A stretch of 64,000 nt of DNA, taken from Oceanospirillaceae bacterium (GTDB lineage: Bacteria; Pseudomonadota; Gammaproteobacteria; Pseudomonadales; Balneatricaceae). The stretch is from NCBI GenBank assembly GCA_024640955.1, contig JAHEDZ010000012.1, forward strand, positions 52,248-116,247. Reading direction: 5' to 3'. The notes below the pieces were generated by a model. That model did not search any database and had not been told where the DNA came from. It saw nothing but the letters and a program-made list of their open reading frames with translations. Position numbers and translations under genes: made by a program. This document shows positions 47,105-56,797 of this stretch, one piece after another. The stretch's first letter is position 1; the number at the start of each line of letters is the position of its first letter.

Positions 47105-49288
47105 ATGATCCTTCGCATCGCACTGCCTGTTCCGCTAGATCGACTTTTCGATTACCTACCCATCGACGATAGGGCCTGCGTTGGAGCGCGCGTGCAGGTA
47201 AGGTTTGGCCAACGCCAACTGATTGGATTAATCGCTGAGATAGCGCATGAGAGTGACTATCCAACAAACAAACTAAAACCGATTGAAGCCACACTCGATC
47301 CACAACCTTTGGTCGATGAAGAGCTTATGCAGCTCGGCGCCTGGGCCGCCAACTACTACCAATATCCAGTCGGAGATGCCCTACTACACTTGGTGCCCAA
47401 CCTAGCGCGTAAAGAGGAGCGTCCGGAACCGACACCCACACCACTCTATCGTTTAGCGCCTGACGCAGATATCGAAGCTATCTCCAAACGTGCGGTAAAA
47501 CAGCGGGCACTCTTCCACTATCTGCAAAACGATAACTCAGGGGTAGATTCCAGCCAACTCAGGGAAGCAGGCTACGAGAAGCGTATTCTGGATGCACTAG
47601 TCGAACTGCAAGTCGTCGAACGCTTTATAGCAGCACCCGGCACAGCCAACCCCGTTATTGAGCTCGCACAACCTCATCTGGCCCTAAACGATGAGCAGCA
47701 ACTGGCTGTCGAACAGATCAACCTGTCCAATAATTACCACTGTTCACTGCTCGCAGGGGTCACCGGCTCCGGAAAAACCGAGGTCTATCTCCAAGCGATC
47801 GAACCGCACCTGTTGGCTGGCAAGCAAATTCTTATTCTTGTGCCCGAGATTGGCCTAACGCCGCAGCTCGTCGCGCGCTTCAGTTCAAGATTTCGCGCAC
47901 CGCTGGTCACCTTGCACTCTGGCATGAGCGACCGAGCGCGATATGAGGCCTGGGAGCGCGCGCGATCGGGCGAAGCTCGTATTATCATCGGTACGCGCTC
48001 ATCAATTTTTGTACCGTTAAAGCACCCTGGACTCATTCTAATTGATGAAGAGCACGACACCTCACTGAAGCAGCAAGAGGGATTTCGCTACCATGCTCGC
48101 GATCTCGCTCTGGTAAGAGGCCAAAATCTCAACATCCCCGTTGTACTGGGTAGCGCGACACCTGCACTAGAGAGTCTGCTGAACGCTCAACTTCAGCGCT
48201 ATCAACTGCTTCAGCTGACCAAGCGGGCAGGCGAGGCACACCCCCCTCGCTTCGAGCTCATCGATACCAGAAATCAGACCATTGAAGCTGGCCTAACTGA
48301 TGAAGCTTTGCGACAGATGGGCTCTCATCTGAGCGCTGGCAATCAGGTGCTGGTGTTTATTAACCGTCGCGGTTTCTCACCAAGCCTAGTCTGCCAAGGC
48401 TGTGGTGAAGCAGTCCATTGCACCCGCTGTGATGCACATATGACGCTGCACCGTCGCCCACCACGGCTGCATTGTCACCACTGTGACCGGCAAACCCCTA
48501 TACCGCTCCAGTGTAACCAGTGTGACGGCACCGAACTGCGCCCTAATGGCAGTGGCACCGAGCGCATTGAGGAGCGACTGCAGCAACTGTTTAATCAGGT
48601 GCCTGTTAAACGCGTTGACCGCGATAGCACTCATTCACGCCAAGCGTTCGACCAACTTATGACCGAAGTCGGTTCGGGCGAGCCTCAAATTCTCGTCGGC
48701 ACGCAGATGCTCGCCAAAGGACACCACTTTCCCGATGTCACACTCGTTGTGATTCTTAATTTGGATGCAGGACTATTAAGCGCCGACTTTCGTGCAATGG
48801 AGCGCACCTCCCAGTTGATGCTGCAGGTCGCCGGGCGTGCCGGACGCGCCAGCAAACCGGGTAAGGTTCTGATCCAGACACAACATCCACAGCATCCGGT
48901 TCTAGCAACTCTTTTAGAGCAGGGCTACCTCGCTTACGCCCAACAGGAGCTGCGCAGCCGCGAATCTCTGAGCCTCCCGCCCTACACCTACCAAGCCATC
49001 GTGCGCGCCGAAGCGCAGCGCCAAGGGTGGGCCGAAGCCTATCTGATGCGCTTGCGCCAATTGCTCGACCAGGCCGGTGCCGAACAAGCAGGACTACTGC
49101 TGGCGGGGCCTTTCCCCGCTAATATGGAGAAACGCGCGGGGATGTTCCGTGCTTATCTGGTGATCACTGCCACACGCCGCTCGGCACTGCAGCACCTGCT
49201 GCGCCAGGCACGCAAATGGATAGAGCAAGACCCCGACGCGCCGCGCGTACGTTTGAGCATCGATGTGGACCCGATAGATGCCCAATAG
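47105..49288 (+). CDS. priA: Primosomal protein N' (replication restart helicase PriA)
   Basis: A 727-residue 3'-5' helicase that recognises stalled forks. It has a 3'-DNA-end binding domain at the N-terminus ('LRIALPVPLDRLFDYLPIDD'), Walker A in 'LLAGVTGSGKTEVYLQAI', the DEEH box in 'LILIDEEHDTSLKQQEGFRY', a zinc-binding insert with eight cysteines ('CQGCGEAVHCTRCD', 'LHCHHCDRQ', 'LQCNQCDG'), and 'QVAGRAGRASKPGKVLIQTQ' as motif VI. Length is close to E. coli PriA (732). It is divergent from rpmE, a common order. Confidence 0.97.
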   Translation: MILRIALPVPLDRLFDYLPIDDRACVGARVQVRFGQRQLIGLIAEIAHESDYPTNKLKPIEATLDPQPLVDEELMQLGAWAANYYQYPVGDALLHLVPNLARKEERPEPTPTPLYRLAPDADIEAISKRAVKQRALFHYLQNDNSGVDSSQLREAGYEKRILDALVELQVVERFIAAPGTANPVIELAQPHLALNDEQQLAVEQINLSNNYHCSLLAGVTGSGKTEVYLQAIEPHLLAGKQILILVPEIGLTPQLVARFSSRFRAPLVTLHSGMSDRARYEAWERARSGEARIIIGTRSSIFVPLKHPGLILIDEEHDTSLKQQEGFRYHARDLALVRGQNLNIPVVLGSATPALESLLNAQLQRYQLLQLTKRAGEAHPPRFELIDTRNQTIEAGLTDEALRQMGSHLSAGNQVLVFINRRGFSPSLVCQGCGEAVHCTRCDAHMTLHRRPPRLHCHHCDRQTPIPLQCNQCDGTELRPNGSGTERIEERLQQLFNQVPVKRVDRDSTHSRQAFDQLMTEVGSGEPQILVGTQMLAKGHHFPDVTLVVILNLDAGLLSADFRAMERTSQLMLQVAGRAGRASKPGKVLIQTQHPQHPVLATLLEQGYLAYAQQELRSRESLSLPPYTYQAIVRAEAQRQGWAEAYLMRLRQLLDQAGAEQAGLLLAGPFPANMEKRAGMFRAYLVITATRRSALQHLLRQARKWIEQDPDAPRVRLSIDVDPIDAQ

Positions 49289-49343
49289 CGCATCAAACAG
49301 CGACTTGCGGCGCGAGGATTAGCTTTTGCCACGCGGGCTCCGA

Positions 49344-49349
49344 TATAAT
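49344..49349 (+). promoter_or_regulatory. Candidate -10 element of argS
   Basis: A perfect TATAAT lies 55 bases before the argS ATG, in the 115-base gap after priA. The -35 is poor (AGCTTT at 17-base spacing), so activity is uncertain. Confidence 0.4.
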
Positions 49350-49403
49350 GTGCGCAAATTTTGTGTCGCGGCCGCGGCAACCAGACTTTCATAGAGTATT
49401 TTA

Positions 49404-51161
49404 ATGAAACAACAGATCGCGCAGCTGCTCGAAAGTGCACTGCAGACCTTGAAAGAGCAGGAGGTTATCCCTGCTGATATCGCACCCAGTATCCAGGTAG
49501 AGAACACCCGAGATAAAGCACACGGTGACTTTGCCACCAACCTTGCGATGATGCTGGCTAAGCCTGCCAAGACCAATCCTCGTGCGCTGGCGCAGCAGCT
49601 CTGTGATGCGCTGCCCGAATCGAACGTTATCGATAAAACTGAGATTGCAGGCCCGGGCTTTATCAACTTCTTCGTCAACGATTCGGCGATCTACTCAGTC
49701 ATTGGTGATGTACTTGAGGCGGGTCACGAATTTGGCCGTCAGAGGGTTGATACTGCAAACCGCGTGCAAGTTGAATTCGTCTCCGCTAACCCGACAGGCC
49801 CACTGCATGTCGGTCATGGCCGTGGTGCTGCCTACGGCGCAACCGTCGCGGACCTGCTTCAAGCTGCCGGTGTAAACGTTGAGCGCGAGTACTACGTCAA
49901 CGATGCTGGTCGTCAGATGAATATCCTCGCCGTGAGTGTCTGGCTGCGCTACCTCGAGAACCAGGGAGCAACTCTGGTCTTCCCGGCCAATGGCTACCAA
50001 GGCGAGTACATTAAAGATATCGCGGCTGACCTAGCAAGTCGCTGTGGCGATAGTCTGGTACGTACCATCGACGAGGTATTTGCCGATATCCCAGCTGACG
50101 AGCCAGCAGGTGGAGATAAAGAGCTGCACATCGACGCACTGATTGAGCGCGCTCAAACACTGCTCGTTGACGACTACATGCAGGTCTTCAATGCCGGTCT
50201 CGAATCGATCCTCGCTGATATCCGCGAAGACCTGGGTGAGTTTGGCGTTGAGTACCAGTGCTGGTTTAGCGAGCGCTCACTCACCAGCAGTGGCGACGTC
50301 GATCAGGCGCTGGAGCGTCTACAGCAGAGCGGCCACCTCTATGAAAAAGAGGGTAACCTCTGGTTCCGTTCTACCGATTATGGCGATGACAAAGACCGCG
50401 TGGTAAGACGCGCCAACGGCCAAACCACCTACTTTGCGTCTGATATCGCTTACCATATGAACAAGTTCGAGCGCGGATTCGACAAGGTAATCAATGTCTG
50501 GGGTGCTGACCATCACGGCTACATTACTCGTGTCAAAGCGGCGATCTCTGCACTGGGTTACGACCCTGAGCGCCTCGTCGTTAAGCTCGTGCAATTTGCC
50601 ATCCTTTACCGCGGTGGCGAGCGTGTACAGATGTCGACTCGCTCAGGGTCATTTGTAACCCTGCGCGAGCTGCGTGATGAGGTCGGTAACGACGCTTGTC
50701 GCTTTTTCTATGTGACTCGCAAAGCCGATCAGCACATGGACTTTGACCTAGATCTAGCGAAATCTGAGTCTAAAGATAACCCGGTCTACTACATCCAGTA
50801 CGCACATGCTCGCGTCTGCTCTGTACTGCGCAAGCTCGAATCTGAAGGGATGAGCTGGGACGAAGCAGCGGGATTAGCTGCACTGGAGCGTCTGGATACT
50901 GAAGCGGAGCGGGATCTAGTGACTGCACTTGGCAAATACCCAGAGACGCTGCAGAACTCAGCGCACAACTTTGAGCCACATGTGTTGGCAAACTACCTGC
51001 GCGACCTGGCTTCAGATTTCCACACCTACTATAACGGTCACAAGGTACTGATCGACGATGCGCAGCTGCGTAACGCACGTATCACCCTGTCCGTTGCAGT
51101 GCGCCAGGTACTGGCTAACGGTCTGCAACTGCTGGGTGTCAGCGCACCGGAGCAGATGTAA
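49404..51161 (+). CDS. argS: Arginyl-tRNA synthetase
   Basis: A 585-residue class I synthetase. N-terminal Arg-tRNA-synthetase domain ('[20 protein letters not shown]'), HIGH signature in '[19 protein letters not shown]', '[15 protein letters not shown]', and the C-terminal DALR anticodon-binding domain ('[20 protein letters not shown]' onward). Like most bacterial ArgRS it lacks a standard KMSKS and shows '[20 protein letters not shown]' instead. Length is near E. coli ArgS (577). The SPOR-domain gene follows three bases after its stop, so both may share one transcript. Confidence 0.97.
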   Translation: MKQQIAQLLESALQTLKEQEVIPADIAPSIQVENTRDKAHGDFATNLAMMLAKPAKTNPRALAQQLCDALPESNVIDKTEIAGPGFINFFVNDSAIYSVIGDVLEAGHEFGRQRVDTANRVQVEFVSANPTGPLHVGHGRGAAYGATVADLLQAAGVNVEREYYVNDAGRQMNILAVSVWLRYLENQGATLVFPANGYQGEYIKDIAADLASRCGDSLVRTIDEVFADIPADEPAGGDKELHIDALIERAQTLLVDDYMQVFNAGLESILADIREDLGEFGVEYQCWFSERSLTSSGDVDQALERLQQSGHLYEKEGNLWFRSTDYGDDKDRVVRRANGQTTYFASDIAYHMNKFERGFDKVINVWGADHHGYITRVKAAISALGYDPERLVVKLVQFAILYRGGERVQMSTRSGSFVTLRELRDEVGNDACRFFYVTRKADQHMDFDLDLAKSESKDNPVYYIQYAHARVCSVLRKLESEGMSWDEAAGLAALERLDTEAERDLVTALGKYPETLQNSAHNFEPHVLANYLRDLASDFHTYYNGHKVLIDDAQLRNARITLSVAVRQVLANGLQLLGVSAPEQM

Positions 51162-51164
51162 TCG

Positions 51165-51833
51165 ATGGCACGCGACTACGCGAGCAAACAAAAACGCACT
51201 GGCGGGTCTAACAAGCCCGCCGCAACACGTTCGGCCAAAAACAGCACACAGCGAAAGCCGAGCGCCCAGCCAAAGCGTAAACCCTTTGGGCTGATCGTTG
51301 CTGCACTGTTCGCGACTACCGCGCTGGGCGGGCTAGTTTTCTATCTCAGCTCAGAGATGAAATCCGGTGAAGCACCCTCAGTTCAACCCGTACCACCGGC
51401 TCCCTCAATTAAGCAGACCGTTCAACAGAAGATTGACGAACAACCCGCTGTAAGGGCTCCCGGGGAGAGTTTGCCGCTGGATAATGTCGCATTACAACAA
51501 GAAGCGCAGCAGGATGAGCGCTTCGGATTCTACGACCTGCTGAAAGATAGCGAAGTAGAGACACCTGAAGAGTCTGCGTACAAATCCACACCCAAAACGG
51601 CAGCACTGGAGACCCCGTACATATTACAGACCGGCTCTTTCCGCCAGCAGTCTGATGCCGAAGCGATGCGGGCACGTCTCACACTCGCTGGCCTCCCCAA
51701 TGTACGGGCCAACAAGTCCGGCGACTGGTACCGCGTGACCACCGGCCCATTCAATACATTTAACGAGCTCAAGAGCGCTACCAACAAGCTCGAAAAGCTC
51801 AATATCCATCCGGTTAAACGCAAAGCCAACTAA
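51165..51833 (+). CDS. FtsN-like SPOR-domain cell-division protein
   Basis: A 222-residue bitopic protein. The short basic cytoplasmic N-terminus (MARDYASKQKRTGG) recalls FtsN. One membrane helix ('FGLIVAALFATTALGGLVFY', about residues 42-61) is followed by a Pro/Gln/Glu-rich periplasmic linker containing 'RFGFYDLLKDSEVE', a motif kept in such proteins, and a C-terminal SPOR domain ('YILQTGSFRQQSDAEAMRAR' to 'LEKLNIHPVK'). The position between argS and hslV is that of ftsN-type genes in many gammaproteobacteria. Whether it is the essential FtsN is inference. Confidence 0.85.
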   Translation: MARDYASKQKRTGGSNKPAATRSAKNSTQRKPSAQPKRKPFGLIVAALFATTALGGLVFYLSSEMKSGEAPSVQPVPPAPSIKQTVQQKIDEQPAVRAPGESLPLDNVALQQEAQQDERFGFYDLLKDSEVETPEESAYKSTPKTAALETPYILQTGSFRQQSDAEAMRARLTLAGLPNVRANKSGDWYRVTTGPFNTFNELKSATNKLEKLNIHPVKRKAN

Positions 51834-51835
51834 AC

Positions 51836-51864
51836 CTTGAATTTCGGGGGGCGGCCCCCACTAT
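51836..51864 (+). promoter_or_regulatory. Sigma-32 (RpoH) heat-shock promoter of hslVU
   Basis: CTTGAA (51836-51841) is a perfect sigma-32 -35 core. CCCCACTAT starting at 51856 is close to the -10 consensus CCCCATnT, with 14 bases between them, which is optimal. The hslV ATG lies about 30 bases downstream. The spacer and -10 together form the palindrome GGGGGGCGGCCCCC (51846-51859). Confidence 0.78.
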
Positions 51865-51894
51865 CTGTTTAGAATCAAAAACACAGAGCTCAGC

Positions 51895-52425
51895 ATGACT
51901 ACGATAGTAAGTGTGCGTCGCGGCAACCAAGTGGTTGTAGGCGGCGATGGTCAGGTCTCCCTAGGCAATACCGTAATGAAGGGAACCGCCCGTAAAGTTA
52001 ACCCTATTCCTAAGCACCAAGTGATCACCGGCTTCGCGGGCAGTACAGCCGATGCTATTACCCTGCGAGATCTCTTTGAGCAGCAGCTCGACAAGCACCA
52101 AGGCAACATTGTGAACGCTGTAATCAATCTAGCGCGCGAATGGCGCTCCGATAAAGTGCTGCGCCGTTTGGAAGCGCTGATGCTGGTCGCCAACGCTGAG
52201 AAAACCTACCTCCTGTCTGGTAACGGTGATGTTATTGAACCTGAGGATGGCGTTGTTGCTATAGGCTCTGGCGGTAATTTTGCTCTCGCCTCGGCCCGAG
52301 CTCTAGTCGATAACACTGACCTACCTGCGCGTGACATCGTAGAGAAGAGCCTGCACATCGCTGCCGGCATCTGCGTATTCACCAACGACAACCTTACTAT
52401 CGAGCAGCTCGAGTCGAACGCCTAA
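51895..52425 (+). CDS. hslV: ATP-dependent protease subunit HslV
   Basis: A 176-residue proteasome-beta-like peptidase that stacks as double hexamers in the HslUV heat-shock protease. Removal of Met1 exposes the nucleophile Thr ('[20 protein letters not shown]'). 'VMKGTARKV' (catalytic Lys), 'GFAGSTADA' and '[14 protein letters not shown]' are standard. The gene follows the FtsN-like gene by 61 bases, which contain a sigma-32 promoter, and precedes hslU by ten bases. Confidence 0.97.
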   Translation: MTTIVSVRRGNQVVVGGDGQVSLGNTVMKGTARKVNPIPKHQVITGFAGSTADAITLRDLFEQQLDKHQGNIVNAVINLAREWRSDKVLRRLEALMLVANAEKTYLLSGNGDVIEPEDGVVAIGSGGNFALASARALVDNTDLPARDIVEKSLHIAAGICVFTNDNLTIEQLESNA

Positions 52426-52435
52426 GGAGCCCCTA

Positions 52436-53764
52436 ATGTCTAACATGACCCCGCGTGAGATCGTGCACGAACTCGATCGCCACATCGTTGGCCAGGATGA
52501 GGCCAAACGTTCAGTCGCTGTTGCCTTGCGCAACCGCTGGCGCCGCATGCAGCTCTCCAATGACCTGCGTCCGGAAGTGACACCGAAAAATATTCTGATG
52601 ATCGGCCCAACCGGTGTGGGCAAAACTGAGATCGCTCGTCGCCTGGCTAAACTGGCAAACGCACCTTTCATCAAAGTCGAAGCGACTAAGTTCACCGAAG
52701 TGGGCTATGTGGGTCGTGACGTTGAAACGATTGTACGTGATCTGGTGGATCAGGCTCTGAAAATGCAGCGCGAACAGGCGATGCAGTCAAACAAGACCAA
52801 AGCCGAGGATGCCGCTGAAGAGCGTATTCTTGACGCACTGCTACCCACAGCCCGCCCTATCGGTTCTGAAGAGCTCTCCAAATCTGACTCTGCCACGCGT
52901 CAGGTGTTCCGCAAAAAACTGCGCGAGGGACAGCTTGACGATAAAGAGATCGATATCGAAGTGGCGCAGCCGAAAGTGGGCGTTGAAATTATGTCACCTC
53001 CAGGCATGGAGGAGATGACCAGCCAGTTGCAGAACCTCTTCTCGAACATGGGCCAGCAGCCCAAACAGAGCCGTCGCTTGAAGGTCGCAGAAGCATTCAA
53101 ACTGCTGACCGAAGAGGAGGCGGCGAAGCTGGTTAAAGAGGAGGATATCAAGCAGAACGCTATTGAAGCGGTTGAGCAGAACGGTATCGTCTTCCTTGAT
53201 GAGATCGACAAGGTCTGTAAGCGTGCAGACCACACCAGCGCAGACGTCAGCCGTGAAGGTGTGCAGCGCGACCTGCTGCCGCTGATCGAAGGTTGCACGG
53301 TATCGACAAAGCACGGCATGGTTAAAACCGACCACATCCTTTTTATCGCTTCAGGTGCGTTCCATCTGGCGCGTCCATCTGATCTGATTCCGGAACTGCA
53401 GGGCCGCCTGCCGATCCGCGTGGAACTTCAAGCACTGACGCCGGAGCACTTCCGTCGAATTCTGACCGAGCCCAAGGCCTCACTAACCGAGCAGTACCGC
53501 GCTTTGATGGCGACTGAAGGGGTTGAGTTGAGCTTCACTGATGAGGGTATTGCCCGCATTGCAGAGCTGGCCTTCCAGGTAAACGAGTCGACCGAAAATA
53601 TCGGTGCTCGCCGTCTACACACGATGATGGAGCGTCTGCTCGAGGAGATCTCCTTCCACGCCTCAGACCGTAATGGACAGCAGGTAAGTGTTGATCGCGC
53701 CTATGTCGACCAGTACCTTGGTGAACTCAGCGCTGATGAGGACCTGAGCCACTACATTCTTTAA
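52436..53764 (+). CDS. hslU: ATP-dependent protease ATPase subunit HslU
   Basis: A 442-residue AAA+ unfoldase that feeds HslV. Walker A '[20 protein letters not shown]' near residue 58, the pore loop '[17 protein letters not shown]', an inserted I-domain (about residues 110-235, charged, with '[20 protein letters not shown]'), Walker B '[13 protein letters not shown]', sensor 1 '[12 protein letters not shown]', Arg finger '[14 protein letters not shown]', and the C-terminal tail 'DLSHYIL' that inserts into HslV. Complete and in operon with hslV. Confidence 0.98.
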   Translation: MSNMTPREIVHELDRHIVGQDEAKRSVAVALRNRWRRMQLSNDLRPEVTPKNILMIGPTGVGKTEIARRLAKLANAPFIKVEATKFTEVGYVGRDVETIVRDLVDQALKMQREQAMQSNKTKAEDAAEERILDALLPTARPIGSEELSKSDSATRQVFRKKLREGQLDDKEIDIEVAQPKVGVEIMSPPGMEEMTSQLQNLFSNMGQQPKQSRRLKVAEAFKLLTEEEAAKLVKEEDIKQNAIEAVEQNGIVFLDEIDKVCKRADHTSADVSREGVQRDLLPLIEGCTVSTKHGMVKTDHILFIASGAFHLARPSDLIPELQGRLPIRVELQALTPEHFRRILTEPKASLTEQYRALMATEGVELSFTDEGIARIAELAFQVNESTENIGARRLHTMMERLLEEISFHASDRNGQQVSVDRAYVDQYLGELSADEDLSHYIL

Positions 53765-53778
53765 CGAGGTCGACCGCT

Positions 53779-54156
53779 ATGCCACAACGCCCGATGCCAC
53801 AGAACGTCAATCTGCACAAACGCTCTAAAACCCTTGAACTGGTGTACGAGGATGGCACCTTCGAGCTAACCGCCGAGTACCTGCGAGTACATTCGCCGTC
53901 AGCTGAAGTGCGGGGTCACGGTATTGGGCAAGAGGTACTGCAGACCGGTAAGCGTCATGTCGGTATCAAAGCGCTGGAGATGAGCGGCAACTACGCCGTG
54001 AAGATCGTCTTTGATGACGGCCATGACTCAGGCCTCTACAGCTGGACCTACCTCTGGGAGCTAGCCCACCACCACACAGAGTATTGGGCCGATTACCTTG
54101 CTCGGTTGGAAAAAGAGGGCGGCAGTCGTGATAACGGCATGATTGCTATCGGCTAA
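53779..54156 (+). CDS. DUF971 (GBBH-like N-terminal) family protein
   Basis: A 125-residue protein of the DUF971 family, related to the N-terminal domain of gamma-butyrobetaine hydroxylase. Typical segments are 'LELVYEDGTFELTAEYLRVH', 'SPSAEVRGHG', 'VGIKALEMSGNYAVKIVFDD' and 'SGLYSWTYLWELA'. Members often bind iron-sulfur clusters or act near them, but no function is proven for stand-alone ones. It follows hslU by 14 bases, a conserved neighbourhood in gammaproteobacteria. Confidence 0.85.
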   Translation: MPQRPMPQNVNLHKRSKTLELVYEDGTFELTAEYLRVHSPSAEVRGHGIGQEVLQTGKRHVGIKALEMSGNYAVKIVFDDGHDSGLYSWTYLWELAHHHTEYWADYLARLEKEGGSRDNGMIAIG

Positions 54157-54217
54157 CGACATCCAAGCCCGCACTGGATAGAATAACGAGATACACTTTT
54201 AATTCAGCAGGTCAGTT

Positions 54218-54970
54218 ATGTCAGACGACAACAAAACCACACACTTTGGTTACACCGAGGTTCCCGTTGAGGAGAAGGTGAAGCGCGTTGCCGACGTGTT
54301 CCACTCGGTCGCCGCTAAATATGATGTGATGAACGACCTGATGTCTGGTGGTGTACACCGTCTTTGGAAGCGCATCACCATCGAAAGCAGCGGAGCGCGT
54401 GCAGGGAACAGTATTCTCGATATAGCTGGCGGCACCGGCGACCTGACCAAGAAATTCTCTCGCATTGTAGGCCCAACCGGCAAAGTGGTACTGGCTGATA
54501 TCAACGCTTCGATGCTGAATGTGGGTCGCGACAAACTAATCAACTCGGGCGTCAGCGGCAATGTTGAGTACTGCCAGGCGAATGCAGAGTGTCTACCCTT
54601 TGCAGAAAACACCTTCGATATCATCACTATCGCCTTCGGATTGCGTAACGTAACCGATAAGGATGCGGCCATACGCTCGATGCTACGCGTGCTAAAGCCG
54701 GGCGGTAAGCTGATGATTCTGGAGTTCTCCAAAACTGACAATCCGCTGCTTACCAAAGCGTACGACTTCTACTCGTTCAATATTCTGCCCAAGATGGGTC
54801 AGGTGATAGCGAACGATGCTGAAAGCTACCGTTACCTTGCAGAGTCCATCCGCATGCACCCCGACCAAGAGACGCTGAAAGGGATGATGGATGAGGCTGG
54901 TTTTGTCAACACCCGCTACCGCAACATGACCGGCGGCGTGGTCGCCCTGCACACGGGTATCAAGCCCTAA
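54218..54970 (+). CDS. ubiE: Ubiquinone/menaquinone biosynthesis C-methyltransferase
   Basis: A 250-residue class I SAM-dependent methyltransferase that methylates the quinone ring carbon. SAM motif I is '[20 protein letters not shown]', followed by '[18 protein letters not shown]', '[20 protein letters not shown]', '[12 protein letters not shown]' and '[14 protein letters not shown]', all diagnostic for UbiE. It precedes ubiJ by three bases. Confidence 0.97.
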   Translation: MSDDNKTTHFGYTEVPVEEKVKRVADVFHSVAAKYDVMNDLMSGGVHRLWKRITIESSGARAGNSILDIAGGTGDLTKKFSRIVGPTGKVVLADINASMLNVGRDKLINSGVSGNVEYCQANAECLPFAENTFDIITIAFGLRNVTDKDAAIRSMLRVLKPGGKLMILEFSKTDNPLLTKAYDFYSFNILPKMGQVIANDAESYRYLAESIRMHPDQETLKGMMDEAGFVNTRYRNMTGGVVALHTGIKP

Positions 54971-54973
54971 ACT

Positions 54974-55579
54974 ATGCAGCTACTTACCGCAGCCCTCGTT
55001 GAGTCCGTCGAAGCAGCGCTAAACCTACTGCTGAAGACTCGGCCTATGCTGGGTGAGCGACTACAGAACCTGAGCGGAAAAACTCTTCGCATCGTCCTGC
55101 TGCCGCAAAACTGGACACTACTGATTCGTCTTCACGCTGAGGGGATTGAGCTATCGCAAGATTCAGACTTTGATGCGGATGTCACGTTGAAAGGTGAGTT
55201 GGGCGTTCTTATCAAACTGATCACAGAACCTCGCTCGGTTCTGTTCGGCCAAGGTGCTAAAATCGACGGGGACGCAGCCCTGCTGCAACGCATCCAGAAA
55301 GCGATGCGTGAGCCGGGACTCGACTGGGAGCTCTGGCTATCTGAGCAGCTAGGCGACCTACCGACCTCGGCGCTGACTCAGGCATTCGCACCCTTAGCAA
55401 CAAGCCTACAAGAGGGGCGCGGCTCACTAGAGCGGAATTTAAAGAGCTATTTGCAAGAGGAGCTCGAAGCCCTGCCGCCGCGAGCCGAGTATGAGCTCTG
55501 GACAGATCAGATCTCCAAAGCACGCATCCAAGCGGAACAACTCGAGCGCCGTATCGCAAAGCTGTGCAAAGCGAAATAG
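54974..55579 (+). CDS. ubiJ: Ubiquinone biosynthesis accessory factor UbiJ
   Basis: A 201-residue lipid-binding protein of the aerobic Ubi complex. The N-terminal SCP2 (sterol-carrier) domain covers about residues 1-105 ('LRIVLLPQNWTLLIRLHAEG', 'FDADVTLKGELGVLIKLI', 'VLFGQGAKIDGDAALLQRIQ'). The C-terminal part forms a charged coiled coil ('QISKARIQAEQLERRIAKLC'). It follows ubiE directly. The usual third gene, ubiB, is absent here; hemJ is encoded convergently two bases after its stop. Confidence 0.93.
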   Translation: MQLLTAALVESVEAALNLLLKTRPMLGERLQNLSGKTLRIVLLPQNWTLLIRLHAEGIELSQDSDFDADVTLKGELGVLIKLITEPRSVLFGQGAKIDGDAALLQRIQKAMREPGLDWELWLSEQLGDLPTSALTQAFAPLATSLQEGRGSLERNLKSYLQEELEALPPRAEYELWTDQISKARIQAEQLERRIAKLCKAK

Positions 55580-55581
55580 CC

Positions 55582-55995
55582 TCAGAAAGGCTTCAGTACC
55601 ACCAAAATCAGAATCGGCACAAAGATCAGCAGCGGCAGTTCATTAAACAGCCGGAAATAGGTGCCGCTGCGCGTTAACTGGTTGGCCTTCAAACGCTGCA
55701 AGTAAGCACGACACCAGAAGTGGAAGCCTATCAGCAACAGCACAAACAACAGCTTCGCGTGTAACCAGCCACCGGTGAAACCGTATCCCAACCAGAGCCA
55801 TAGGCCCAAACCAAGCGTAAAGATCGCCATGATCGTCATAAAACCGTAGAGCTTGGATGCCATGATCGCCAACCGACGGACATCCTCACCAGCCTCCTGC
55901 CCTTCTACGAAGTGCACAAAGATACGCGGCAGATAGAAGATACCGGCCATCCAACTGGTCATCGCTAGGATATGAAAGGTTTTAACCCAAAGCAT
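55582..55995 (-). CDS. hemJ: Protoporphyrinogen oxidase HemJ
   Basis: A 137-residue membrane protein (UPF0093 family), the heme-dependent protoporphyrinogen IX oxidase used by many proteobacteria instead of HemG or HemY. About four hydrophobic helices are visible. Conserved segments are 'LWVKTFHILAMTSWMAGIFY' (essential His), 'LPRIFVHFVE', 'WLHAKLLFVLLLIGFHFWC' and the C-terminal 'RLFNELPLLIFVPILILVVL'. It stands alone, convergent with ubiJ and without a visible terminator between them. Confidence 0.93.
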   Translation of the reverse strand: MLWVKTFHILAMTSWMAGIFYLPRIFVHFVEGQEAGEDVRRLAIMASKLYGFMTIMAIFTLGLGLWLWLGYGFTGGWLHAKLLFVLLLIGFHFWCRAYLQRLKANQLTRSGTYFRLFNELPLLIFVPILILVVLKPF

Positions 55996-56042
55996 TCAGC
56001 AGGCTCCTGTGATTAAACGGCAAATGTTACTCGGTTCCAATT

Positions 56043-56744
56043 CTACCAAGAGATCGTCTTACCGTCCCAGGCTAGGAATTGACCCGATCCGCTCCCTTCG
56101 GCCTGCTGCATCACGTTGAGCAACGAAGATGCAGCGAACTCTGGCGTGAAGAGTTTCTCAGCAGGAACACGCGCCTGAAAGGGTTTAGAGAGCGCTGTAT
56201 CAGTAGTGCCCGGATGTAGAGACAGAATTTGAATACCTTTATGCGTGCGCGCCAACTCAATCGACAGAGTTTTAAGATACATATTCAGCGCTGCTTTAGA
56301 CGCACGGTAGCCGTACCAGCCACCAAGGCGGTTATCGCTGATGCTTCCTACGCGCGCAGACAAAAGGCTTATCTGCACCTCAGCTTTGCGATCGAGCAAA
56401 CCAATCAGTTTGCCCAGCAGGTAGATTGGACCTATCGCATTCACCTGCATAACCTGCGTTAACCAGTCAGCATCTAGATCCCGATAGCTTTTCTCCGGCC
56501 CTCTGTGGTCCTGGTGCAACAGACCCGTCGCGATAATAATCTGATCCAGCGTAAACTCCATCTCTCTCAGTCGCGCGACGAAACTGTCGATACTCGCGGA
56601 ATCTGCAAGATCCAGCGGTAACAGCGAATCGCTGCCATTGCGGGAAGTAGCAATCACACGAGCCTCTGGCTCGCGCTGAGTGAACTCTTTAACAAACGCG
56701 GCACCGATACCCCCCGATGCACCCACAACTAACTTATCTGCCAT
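56043..56744 (-). CDS. SDR family oxidoreductase (C-factor-like)
   Basis: A 233-residue short-chain dehydrogenase. The Rossmann loop is 'KLVVGASGGIGAAFVKEF', the NAG-equivalent is 'IIATGLLHQ', the catalytic Ser is in 'ISLLSARVGSISDN', and the YxxxK pair is in 'WYGYRASKAALNMYLKTLSI'. 'LSLHPGTTDTALSKPF' follows. This is the atypical CsgA/C-factor-like group, whose substrates are unknown; related genes often occur in gammaproteobacterial genomes near light- or stress-related genes. Starts at ATG 56744; the MFS gene lies 53 bases further on the same strand but is read before it. Confidence 0.8.
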   Translation of the reverse strand: MADKLVVGASGGIGAAFVKEFTQREPEARVIATSRNGSDSLLPLDLADSASIDSFVARLREMEFTLDQIIIATGLLHQDHRGPEKSYRDLDADWLTQVMQVNAIGPIYLLGKLIGLLDRKAEVQISLLSARVGSISDNRLGGWYGYRASKAALNMYLKTLSIELARTHKGIQILSLHPGTTDTALSKPFQARVPAEKLFTPEFAASSLLNVMQQAEGSGSGQFLAWDGKTISW

Positions 56745-56797
56745 ACAAACCTCATATTCAACTGGCTGTGTTTACGCGCTGTGAGCAGTAGCAGACC

